Assembly: GCA_023053685.1 (NCBI GenBank)
Contig: JALIGW010000003.1
Span: 44,214,496 to 44,278,495, forward strand
Reading direction: 5' to 3'
Source of the DNA: Diadophis punctatus similis
Taxonomy: Eukaryota; Chordata; Lepidosauria; Squamata; Dipsadidae
DNA: 64,000 nucleotides
This document shows positions 24,101 to 36,485 of the stretch, one piece after another. The position numbers and the translations under genes are program-made. The notes under the pieces are model-generated. The model worked only from the letters and a program-made list of their open reading frames with translations, did not search any database and was not told the origin of the DNA. Within the stretch, counting starts at the first letter, position 1. The number at the start of each line of letters is the position of its first letter.

Positions 24101-27100
24101 AATGCAGACCCACCCACCCACCCCCACCCTTTGGCCTCTGTCTTCCAGCAATTTACCTGCTTGCAGGAAAGAGGGAAGAGCCTGTAAAGCCAAGCAAGTC
24201 AGTAGCAGTTTCCCGACCTACAATTGATTAGGTTTGCCATGTGGGAAAATGAAAGTGAAACTATCTGCAAAGAGGCAAATAGCTGGGAGAGACACGCAGA
24301 TTTTTATTTTCTGCTGGATGCAAGGGGGTAAGTGAATAACTACAATTGTCTGTAGAATGTTGAAATTATTAGATTTTTTAATAATATTTTTTAAAGACTG
24401 CTTTATTATTGTTCTAGCCAGGGGTCTCCAACCTTGGCAATTTTAAGACTTGTGGACTTCAACTCCCAGAATTCCACAGCCATCTTTGTTAGCTTTGCTG
24501 GCTGTGGAATTCTGGGAGTTGAAGTCCACAAGTCTTAAAAGTTGCCAAGGTTGGAGGCCGCTAGACAACTTAACAAAATATAGAAGCTTTTTAAAATAAA
24601 TGCTTGCTCTGAAGAGGTCCAGTGCTATTGTATCTTCTTTTAAATAATAGAGAATAACGTATACTTCCAGAAATTTTAATTAATTTTAACAGCTCTGTAC
24701 AAGTATAGTCTGAAATGTAACAGTGTCCTGTTTAGTATTAGAGTTTAGTTACCTTGGAATAGATCTATTTAAATAATTAGGAAGAGTTAGTGTGACTACA
24801 TTTAAGAAAACTTTCTGGCATAATGTGCATTTCTCCAATTCTTTGCTATTTCTATGGGTCAGGCACACATACACAGAAATACACAGCAAACAGTGTATAT
24901 CATCTGTGCTATTTGCTGTTTGCTGTTTGGCAAATTGCTTGGAGGCAGAGGCCTTTTTTCCTTGTTTTCCTCCCCCAAAACTGAGATGCGTCTTATACTC
25001 TGGTGCGTCTTATACTCCAAAAAATACGGTAGTTGCTATGCCTATTCATTGGCTGACCTTGTTACCATGTCTCTCCCAGTTCATGAATATTTTAACACAG
25101 TCTATATTAATTTTTTTGTTAATCTCTGGAGGGTCTGTGTTTATAATCCTTATGGCACCCAGCCGACCTTGTCTGTTCTTAAAAAACTAAGTTTAGTAGG
25201 ACCTCGCTACCCAGTAGCTGAGCTTACCTAGATAGAGTCTCTCCTGTTTATATTGTCTTAGTGTATCCTTGTGCTGCATTTGTTCAACAACATACATGGA
25301 GAATATTGGTTCCATTTTCTAGCAGCAAATGTTTCTTCTCTGGAAATAAAAAAACAATTTGGCATGGAAAGACCCTCTGCAGCATAACATTTGCACCTAG
25401 TCATGCCAAGAAAAAGTGTGGACTGTTACCGAAGCTGTGCAGGGTGGGATACATATTACAGTTTCTTCTGCTTGGGTGATTGAACTATGAGCCAATCTTT
25501 GGAAAACGTGGTGTAATCATGGAATTATTGGGCTTACTCAGTTCCTAATGTACAGAGAAGTTCTAAAGTTGACTTTACTTGAGCAAATGTGTAGCAAGAT
25601 GTAAGCCATATGGAATTACATTGGTTTAGAATGAATTTTATTGCTGTGATAAGAGCATTTGCCTAGGATTTGTACAGAATTACGAGTTATGGCTTGTTTA
25701 GTGTATACATGAACAATAATTTTATCTGGTCTAGGGCAGGGGGTCTCTAAACTTGGCAACTTTAAGACTTCTGGACATGCTGGCTGGAAAATTCTGGACG
25801 TTGAAGTCCACAAGTCTTAAAGTTGCCAAGTTTGGAGACCCCGGTTCTAGGGCAAAATCAGCCACATTTAGACACACCTCAATCACCTTGAGTAGTGGGA
25901 TCTTTCAGTGGTTCCTGTTAAAATACAAGTGTCTTACATTATATTTGAATTTCATTCAGTTTTGAAAACAATTTTTATCGTGATACAGTGTGAGAAATGT
26001 TTGAACAAAATCCACTGAGTGGCCAATGTTTTTTTAATATATAATAAAATCATAAAATTGTACAATAGGACAGGGCTATTTAAAACAACATCCAACTTCC
26101 TGCTTTGTACAGGAATCCAAATTAAAATATCCCTAACAAATGGCTGGTTACTAGTACTACCCATCTGAACACATATTTGAGTACAATAATTAGTTCCATT
26201 GTTAAGTTGTTAATATTCAGAAATTTTAGTATTCAGTTGAAAGTTGCATCCTGTAGCTAAAATCCATTCTTTCCTGTCTGGCACATTGGATATTTTTAAT
26301 ATGTGAACAAAAAGAAGAGAAGCATTAGCTACATATATAAAATAAAACAAAACAGAAATTAAAAAGGGTAGAAGAGAAAAAGGAAATGGTAAAACAAACA
26401 AGTAAAAAATGAAAATGATGAATATGAAACAAAAAGTTCAGTTCAGCAGATTAAACCATTTAACATGCGGAGTAGTTTTGATTAAACTGCATATTATTGA
26501 TTAAAAAAACAGTTCATATTTTATTTTATTTATTTTATTTTGCTGGATTTCTATGCCGCCCAATCCCTAGGGACTCAGGGCGGCTCACAACATATTCGAT
26601 CCATTACAAAATAAAAACTATCATTAAAATATAAAAACCGTACAAATGCAATAATTAAAAATACAGAAATTACAAAAGTTAAAAGAGTATCTCATTTACT
26701 CCGCCTGCCGGAAGAGCCAGGTTTTTATCGCTTTCCGGAAGGCCAGCAGGGTGGGGATGGTCCTGATCTCTGGAGGGAGTTGGTTCCACAGGGAGGGAGC
26801 TCCCACAGAGAAGGCCCTCCCCCTTGGTCCCGCCAGCCGACATTGTTTGGTCGACGGGACCTGGAGGAGGCTGACTCTGTGGGCTCTAACCGGTCGTAGG
26901 GAGATATGCGGCAGGATGCGGTCCCGAAGATAACCTGGCCCTGAGCCATGTAGGGCTTTAAAGGTAACGACCAACACCTTAAATTGGATCTGGAGACTAA
27001 TTGGTAACCAATGCAGCTGGCGGAGAATAGGTGTTACGTGGGTACATCTAGGTACACCCACCACAGCTCGCGCAGCTGCATTTTGCACCAATTGTAGTCG

Positions 27101-30100
27101 CCGGACACTCTTCAAGGGTAGCCCCATGTAGAGCGCATTACAGTAATCCAGCCGTGAGGTGATAAGGGCATGAGTGACTGTAAGAAGTGCCTCCTTCTCC
27201 AAGTAGGGTCGCAATTGGTGCACAAGACGTACTTGTGCAAAGGTCCCCCTAGCCACAGCTGAAAGATGTTGTTCCAATTTTAGCTCTGGGTCTAGGAGGA
27301 CACCCAAATTGCGGACCCGTTCTGAGGGGGCTAATTTCTCCCCCCCCGAGAACCAAGGAGGGACAATTGGTCGAGTCCTTAGGAGGTAGTATCCACAGCC
27401 ACTCAGTCTTGTCAGGGTTAAGCTTTAGCCGGTTCTTCCCCATCCAGACCCTAACATCGGCCAGGCAGTGGCCCATTACGTCTACGGCTTCCCCGAACTG
27501 AGACGGGGTGGAGATGTACAACTGGGTATCATCAGCATATTGCTGATACCTCACCCCGTGTCGTCGGATGATCTCACCCAGCGGCTTCATGTAGATATTA
27601 AACAGGATGGGCGAGAGGACCGAGCCCTGCGGCACCCCACATAGTAGGGGCCTAGGGCTCGACCTCTGCCCCCCTGTCAACACCGACTGCGTCCTGTCAG
27701 AGAGGAAGGAGGAGAACCACTGTAAAACAGTGCCGCCCACCCCCACCTCTCCGAGACGACGCAGAAGGATACCATGGTCAATGGTATCGAAGGCCGCTGA
27801 GAGGTCAAGTAGCACCAGGATAGAGGAATGACCCCTATCCCGGGCTCGCCAGAGATCATCCATCAGGGTGACCAAAGCCGTTTCCGTACTGTAACCGTGC
27901 CTGAAACCAGATTGAAAGGGATCCAGACAATCAGTGTCATCCAACAGTCGTAGGAGCTGGAGTGCCACCACTTTCTCAACAACCTTCCCCGCGAAGGGAA
28001 GGTTGGAGACTGGACGGAAGTTCTTTAAATCCGCCGGGTCCAGGGAAGGCTTCTTGAGGAGAGGTCTCACCACCGCAGCTTTTAAGGGCTGCGGGACGGA
28101 CCCCTCTCTCAAAGAAGCGTTGACCAATGCCTGGAGCCAGCCGCATGAAACCTCCCTGGTGGCCGAAACCAACCAGGAAGGACACGGGTCCAATAAACAA
28201 GTGGTGGAACTCATAGCTCCTATGGCCTTGTCTACATCCTCAGGAGTCACCGGTTCAAACCTATCCCATATAACCGGACTAAGACCTGCCCCAGTCATCT
28301 CGGCCTGTACTGCCCAATCGGAGTCCAGGTCTGTCCGAATCTGAATGACTTTATCCGCCAGAAACCGAGAAAATTCCTCAGCTCTGCCCTGCAAGGGGTC
28401 TCCGCCTTCCTCCTTAGCCAGAAGGGTGCGGGTCACCCTAAACAGGGCGGCTGGGCGGGAGTCAGCGGACGCAATAAGAGCGGAAAAATGCTAACGTTTT
28501 GCCGCCCTTATCGCCACTAAGTAAGACTTAATGAAAGTTCTTAAAAGTGTCCGGTCAGACTCAGCTTTACTAGATCTCCATCGTCGCTCTAGGCGTCTCT
28601 TGTGGCGCTTCATCTCCCGGAGTTCCTCGGTAAACCAAGGAGCCCTCCTGGATCCACTTCCACGGAGAGGCCGCAAAGGCGCAATCCGATCCAGAGCCCC
28701 CGCCGCCGCCTGATTCCAGGCGGCAACCAGGGATTCGGACGAACTGTGTACCAGGGATTCAGGTATCTCCCCAAGTTCCCTCTGGAATCCGTCGGGTTCC
28801 ATTAGGCGCCTGGGGCGGAACCACTTAATCGGTCCCGCCTCCTTGCGGTGGAGGCGTGGTGCCATAAAATCCAACCTCAGAAGGAAATGATCTGACCACG
28901 ACAAGGGTACTGTGACTAAACCCCTTAGCCCCAGATCATCTCTCCACTGCCCCGAGAGAAACACAAGGTCAAGCGTGTGACCCCCCTCATGAGTCAGGCC
29001 CTGAACTACTTGGGTCAGGTCCATGGTTGTCATGGAAGCCATGAACTCCTGGACTGCCCATGAGGCTTCGCCGGACGATGGCAGATTGAAGTCCCCCAGC
29101 ACCATCAACCTGGGGAATTCAACCGCCAGCCCTGCAACCGCCTCGAGCAGAACAGGCAGGGCCTTTGTAACGCAGCTAGGAGGCAGGTACGTTAACAAAA
29201 GGCCCACCTGGACCCCTAAGTCCAACTTCAGAAGGAGTGTCTCACATCCAACAATCTCCGGGCAGGGCTCCTTCGAGGACACAGATTTTGGCGAGCTATA
29301 ATAGCCACTCCTCCACCCCTTCCCTGGGGTCGTGGCTGATGCTGAACCGAGAACCCGTCCGGGCATATTTCTGAAAGGGGCACCCCCCCTTCCTGGCCCA
29401 GCCAGGTCTCGGTTATACATACCAGGTCCGCCCCCTCTTCTAGGATTAAATCCCGTATGAGGGGGGCCTTGTTGATAATCGACCTGGTGTTTAGCAGCAG
29501 CAGCTTGAGCCCAGGGTCCTGACATCCCTGGTTACCAGGCACTCGGGTTGAGCTGGATGGAACCAAAGAGGGGCCAGAACAAGGAATCGCTTGCAAACAG
29601 CGAATCCTTGTTCCCCGAGAGCGGCCTACCCCTCTGCTCCCGGCATACCCCTCTGCTCCCGGCATATATGAACATATATCTTCAGTCTGGGTTCAAATCC
29701 AGTATAGCAGGTCAGAAAAAAAACTTCATTTTTTTAGTCCCAGACCATACAAATCCAGTTCTTCATTTTTTGATATATTTTGTTTATATAATTTAACGAT
29801 GTATTCACTTTTTACCTCTGAATTATCCTGGCACCACGTTGACAACTTTATGGATGGTAAATCAAGGTCCCACCAGAGGAGTCACTATGTCCTTCATAAT
29901 AATGTTACACTTCGAAGATACAGAACCGAAAGCCAATTTTTGTTAAACATGTTTAAGTAATTGCACCTTAAGATGACAGGATACAAATGTAATATTATTT
30001 AAAATTAATCATCCAATTTTTTAAAAGGAGGTATTCCAGTTCATTATTTAAGATTTCTTGCAAATTTTCCGTTTTTTATTTCTATCTTGTTCATACATTT

Positions 30101-33100
30101 CGGTTGTCATAAAAAAAAATCAATTGTGACTTTGGAAAACCTCAAATCTTTTCCAATTATATTGTTAATTTCATGTTAAGAATTTAGAACATTTGCGTGT
30201 TGTTAATGTACCAGGCTGACACTGGAAGCTTGAAAAAAAAAATTAAATTTGAAACATTGCCATTCAGCAATTATTTTAAAAATCTACTCAAAGATTCATA
30301 TGTATTCTTATATTCCTATTAACTCTTCCTGTTCTTTCACATCCTGGAATCTAAGTGCCTCACGTTCCTCTTACACTCTCAGATTCTTCAGCAGGAAACT
30401 GTCATCTAATCAGCTATAGGCACCTTTTCAGGAAATGAGCTTTTTATACTTCACACTGCAGCACATTTTTGGAACACATTTTTCTGCTCTTTTATCCTTA
30501 GTGAACTGCTCTCACAGCCCTTTTATTTTCCCCATTTTCTTGCTTAGTAGGATATAATTACATGAAATGTTATTTAAATAATCAATATATGTATATCTTA
30601 CCTTTCTGCCTTGTTTATTGGGAGTCCTGAGGTCACACATAAAAAAACGTTTCAAGCAAAATTAATTAAAAAAATAAATATGAACAAAACTTAAATCCCC
30701 GTAAGCATAGTCCAGTCTCCAATGAACAGAACTAGCTAGAAAGTAATAGAGGGGAGTGGAAATTTGTGTCAAATGGACAATTGAAACAAAGCAAGATTTA
30801 CTAGAATTGAAATGTCTTGGAGAAAACCAATAATGTTCTGAAAATTCAGGGTGAAATTCAGGTATGAAGATATAAATTTTACTTGCTAAACTTCAGGAGT
30901 ATATAAAAATGAAATATATGCTTTGTAGAAACACAGTCAAGGTAATATAGAATGGAGTATTTAATTAGAGAATTAATAGAATATTTAATTTTTAAATACT
31001 CTAGAACAGTCCCCCACCTGGGTCGTGGCCCACTACCAGGCCTTGAGTTGTTCAGAACCGGGCCAAAGAAGTGGTGTGCGCACGCTTGTGCGGAACCATC
31101 CCCTCTCCCACCCCACCAGTCCGCAAAGCCGGAAAGATTGGAGAACTCAGCTCTAGAGAGTACTTAACAGCTGTGGTGGAATAGTGGTTAGAATGCAATA
31201 TTGCAAGCTAATTTTGCTGATGCTAGGAGTTCGATTCTGACCAGTGAAGATTGACTCACTTCAATCCTTCCGAGGTTGGTAAAATGACCAGATTTTGGGG
31301 GGCAATATGCTGACTTTGTAAACTGCTTAGAGAGGACTGTAAAACATTCCGAAGTGGTATATAAGTCTAAGCACTTTTACTATTGCTATTGTTATTTTAT
31401 TTATCAGATTTATATTTTTAAGCTAGGTAGTTCTCTGAAGGATCAAGCAGGTTTATTATTTATCCTTTGTAGGGTACATAAACAAGATCAGCTACAACAA
31501 ATCAAAATTGTACCTTAATCACAATGAGGGATGGTAAATACTTAAAACACTAGAGTGATGTTAAAGTCAGTAATGTCTAGACTGGGGAGGGTGGGGGAAA
31601 GCCTGTCTTTATCTATGCAGAATGTGCTTCTTCTCTCACTTTTTGTCCTTCAAAGTCTAGACAAGGGTGGGGAACCTGTGACCCTCCAGAGGTTGCTGAA
31701 CTGTAACTTTTAGCCTCCCTCCTGTTGGCCAAGTTGACTGAGTCTGTTGGAAATTAGACATCTGGAGGCTAATGATACCCCACCCAGGCAAAGTTTGAAA
31801 CTCATACACTTAATCTAGAACAGTGGAGAGAAAAGCCACAGTTCTAAAAGCCCCGCCATGATCTTCAACTCTAATTGCTGGCTAGAAAGTATATGTATGT
31901 GCAGGTGTACATACACCAGATTTTGCAGGTGTATGTTATAGAACAGTGATGGCGAACCTTTTTTTCCTCGGGTGCTGAAATAGTGCGCACACGTGCTATC
32001 GCACACGTGTGCGTGCCCACACCCATAATTCAAAGCCCCCCACTTGCCCACCCCCTGTGCATGCGTGCACGACCCCCCCACTCCCCTGTTTCCCAACTTC
32101 CAGTGGACCCAATAGGCCCGTTTTTGTCCTCCCCAGACTCCAGAGGCTTTCTTGGAGCTTGGGGAGGGCGAAAACACTCCCCCCCCCCGCCACCCCGGAG
32201 GCCCTCAGGTGGCCGAAATCGCCCTCCCAGAGCCTCTCTGCGAGCCAAAAATCAGCTGGCGGGCACGCACATGCGTGCCGGAGCTGAGCTAGGGCAACAG
32301 CTCGCGTGCCGGCAGATATGGCTCCGCGTGCCACCTGTGGCACCCGTGCCATAGGTTCACCATCAGTGTTATAGAACCAATATTTTAGAATAATGAAAAT
32401 CCATAGCTGTACAACAATTGAGAATGATAAATACTTTACACAAAGCTGTGATTAATAGAATGAGGGAAAAATTCACTCTTCGTTGGTGGTCCTTTATCAT
32501 CCCATGACTTTAGCCAAGAATAATTACTTTTCCAATTGTACATTTTAGTGCTGTATTTTAATTATACCATGAAGCAATATTGGTACTTTTCTAAATATCT
32601 ATGAACTGTTCATATACAAAGCATGCTACACTGAAAACTGAAATAACCCTCGAGTGTGCCTGGGCAAAGTGGTAATCTAAAAGGAATGCAGGAATGTAAT
32701 TGGAAAAATAGAAGAATAGTTTTATAAATGTCCAATTCATTTCCTTTATGTATTTCTGTAGTTACATTTTCTTTGGCCAGACCATTATTTCTCTGTCACC
32801 CCTTCCCCATCTGCCCAAATTCTAACAAGACCTTCCCTTTCCACTACACTTTCTGGGAAGTTTACTGCCTCTCAACAACAATAAAATTCAGACTATTTTT
32901 TTAAATAAATAAATGCCGGTTTTCAATTCTACTTGGCTATTATTCCAATAACAATAACTCTGAATTATCCAGCTGAAATTCGTAGTTTAAATTATAGCCA
33001 AACAAACCGAATAAAATTTTTGAAACACTTTTCAGAGATTTAACAGTTCAGAAACAATTTAATGGTCTCTTTTATCATGGATTTCCATTGTTTGGTCCTA

Positions 33101-36100
33101 GCATGCACTTAGACTGTAATAGAAATTGCAACAGAGACTGAAATTTGTTATAGAAGATAAGTCTTTAGACACTTGCTATCCATAGCCTTGTTAAATAGTT
33201 TTCTTAATCTCTTTTTTTATTAAAGCTATGTATGATGAATAGGAAAGACATGTCTTTTTCAGAAGGCATACTGAAACACTTTTGAAAAATATTATCTTTC
33301 ACAGAAATGCAAGGTTATGATCAGCTATCCTTTTAAAATAATTGTAATGTATCTTTTCCAAACAAATCATATTATGATTGTTTTAGCATATATCCAGTAG
33401 TAGTACATCAAGAATTCAGATTAACAAGCTGAAAGAATTAGCTATTGTGATGTTATGATGTGAGAGAAGAAATGTTTCCCCAAAGAATAATAGGTTTCTT
33501 TCCTCTCTCTTCTTAAATATAGTTCTGGATATTATTAGTATCTTGTTGCAAAAGGATAATAGATCCATATAGGAAATAATTTTCCTAATATGCAAAGCGG
33601 TCTGTGCTGATTGAGTAACTTAAGTACTCTGTTATTAACAAAACATTGGAGCATTAAAAGATAAAACCTTATTTATCTCGGGTTGTTGTGCAGTATCACA
33701 ACAAGGCGACTTGAGCTAAGCTGCTTTAGTCAAATAAAAGGATTTCCCCAAATAATTCTTAAGTGTTGTAATTTCATTGTACTGGTGTAATTAGTGATCT
33801 AATTAAATTGATTAGGAATCTCCGTAGTGCCTAAATGTATCTTGCATGTAGTTAAGCTGCACTCTTCAGTTTTACGTTTGATTATCAAAAGTGTAAGTAT
33901 TTATCTATCTTAATCATGGATCCAACCTTATCAGATTGTTACCAAGTTCCAAGAGTTTTTGGAAAGTAGACTATGAAATACGGCATCTGGGCTATTTATG
34001 ATGTGGCCCATATTGAGTTTAAAAGTTTTTTTCCTTCATGAATTAGCTCTGGAAGTTTTCAGTAATCACTTGATATTCCACAGCAGGTTTAGAAATGAAC
34101 TGCTAATGATTGGAATCGGTTGCTATTCGCTTAAAATTGAAATTTTGAATGAAGTTCATACATTTCTTCTCTCCTTCCTTTCCAAAGAATGTCCAGAGTG
34201 GTGGGGCTTAGAGTATAGACGGAATATGTCTCTAACTGCCAAGTCTTCTTGCTGCTGCTCCATGAAAACTCTTGTTGGTCCAGTTGATGTCAGGCAGCTA
34301 TCAGACATCAGGCAGCTGCAAGGGCAGCCTCTCTTGATCAAGGTAACTTAATACCACTTTATAATGCCTTGGTAAGGCCACACTTGGAATACTGCATTCA
34401 GTTTTGGTCGCCATGATGTAAAAAGGATGTTGAGACTCTGGAAAGAGTACAGAGAAGAGCAACAAAGATGATTAGAGGACTGGAGGCTAAAACATATGAA
34501 GAACGGTTGCAGGAACTGACTATGTCTAGTCTAATGAAAAGAAGGACTAGGGGAGACATGATAGCAGTGTTCCAATATCTCAGGGGTTGCCACAAAGAAG
34601 AGGGAGCGAAGCTGTTCTCTAAAGCACCTGAGGGTAGAACAAGAAGCAATGGGTAGAAACCAAACAAGGAGAGAAGTAACTTAGAACTAAGGAGAAATTT
34701 CCTGACAGTTAGAACAATTAATCAGTGGAACAGCTTACCTCCAGAAGTTGTGAATGCTCCAACAATGGAAGTTTTTAAGAAGATGTTGGATAACCATTTG
34801 TCTGAAGCAGTGTAGGGTTTCCTGCCTAAGCAGGGGGTTGGCCTAGAAGACCTCCAAGGTCCCTTCCAACTCTGTTATTCTATTCTATTCTAATAGTATG
34901 GGGGGACCTGGCAGATGGTGGCAAACCTCTTGGACATATGAAAAGGCTTTTAATAAAAGCAATGTCATCTTTTTCTCATCAGACAGGACAGTATCGTTCT
35001 TATGCTGAAATGAAACACTTTCAGTCCCTCTACCCCGAATTGACAAATTTTGTGATACAAGAGGAGGCAGCTGAGTTATGGAGCAGCCCTTCCAAGCAGC
35101 AACCTCCCTTTCGTGTTTTCTGGTGAGTTTGAGCTGTTAGAGGTCCCCTGCCTCTCTAGAACTAGCTCAACAGTAGCCCCAGCTGACATTCAGTGATGCA
35201 ACTTTCAGAAGCCCTGAAGAGCAAGGAGTAGGGATGAGGTGCAGCACTAGAAAAGAGGTACGGTTGCTATCCCCATAATTTTCTTTTTTATTCTTTGAAT
35301 TATCTTTCTTGATTGAAATGGAGAAGTGGTCCTGTCAATATACTGATTTTTTTAAAAGGGAAATTGAATCACATACTTGTAGTAGGCTCTGAAATTCAAC
35401 AGAATTATTGTTTCCTCTTATTCTGGAAAATCTCATACTTTAGAGCAGGGGTGGCCAAACTATGGTTCTTTGAGGACCTGTGGACTTCAACTCCCAGAAT
35501 TCCTGAGCCAGCCATGCATGCATGCATGGCTAGCTCAGGAATGCATGCATGGCTAGCTCAGGAATTCTGGGAGTTGAAGTCCACAGGTCCTCAAAGAACC
35601 ATAGTTTGGCCACCCCTGCTTTAGAGGCTAGACTAAGCCCATGTGGCCACTAAGGGCTACTATAAAATATACATATAACAATCGCTTTTTGATCTTTTGG
35701 ATTAGAGGTGACCGTGAAGCCTGTAAACTGCTCTATGGCAGCATGCCCACCTATGGAGGGATAGTGGATCGTGCTCTGTGTAGATTGGAGGCCGTGCAAA
35801 AACTTTTGACTCCTGTTTACAACATAGATCACTAGGTTCCAGTAAACATTTACTGCACTGTTTAAGTGATTTCAGGATTCAAGTCTGTGGAAGAAATGAG
35901 GAAATTCTGGAAACTTTGAAAAAAAAATATATTTTTTAAAAGGAATTTTTGGAGAAATTAAAATATATGCAGTGTTTAATTCTTAATATTTATTATAACT
36001 ATGAAGTGAGGTTGTACAAAGTGTTCTGTGCATGGAACAACTGGTTTGGGATGGTCAGTGCATAGACAAAATATACAAGATTTTGGATGTTTCTTCCATA

Positions 36101-36394
36101 CAGAATCCTGAATGGGGTTGTTTTATTCTAGCAGAAGCTGGAAAGTGACTGTACTAGATAAAAAGTGTTTCATGTGTTCTGCTCTAATTTAACGGCTGTG
36201 ACTAGATGTTTTCTTTTCAATCAATTTTGAATTCTAATAACTGGAAAGTTGCTATCATTGTAATTTTGCAAATACTTCTTTGGGGAACCTGTGAGTTGGT
36301 TGGTTGGTTGGTTGGTAGGTTGGTGGTTGGTTGGTTGGTTGGTTGGTTGGTTGGTTGGTTGGTTGGTTGGTTGGTTGGTTGGTTGGTTGGTTGG

Positions 36395-36485
<91 letters not shown>

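Larger units (their letters stand above)
13380..34187 (+). other. Intron 3 of the C6orf89-like gene, 20.8 kb
   Basis: It begins GTAAGG and ends CTTTCCAAAG. It contains most of the large mobile elements of the window. Stretches without a recognised feature are 13380-14917, 15072-15803, 17700-19790, 20209-20441, 23654-24021, 25032-25728, 25853-26519, 29666-30998 and 32377-34187. None has a coding exon I can support, and the two parts 23654-24021 and 25032-25250 were one sequence before a transposon separated them. Confidence 0.7.

Noticed and set aside
31815..32354. Overlapping open frames on both strands
   Set aside because: Produced by the GC-rich body of a hAT element with an exact 8-bp duplication.
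33998..34187. Extension of exon 4 upstream in the same open frame
   Set aside because: The acceptor CTTTCCAAAG at 34187 gives the correct phase, and the upstream peptide does not resemble the family.
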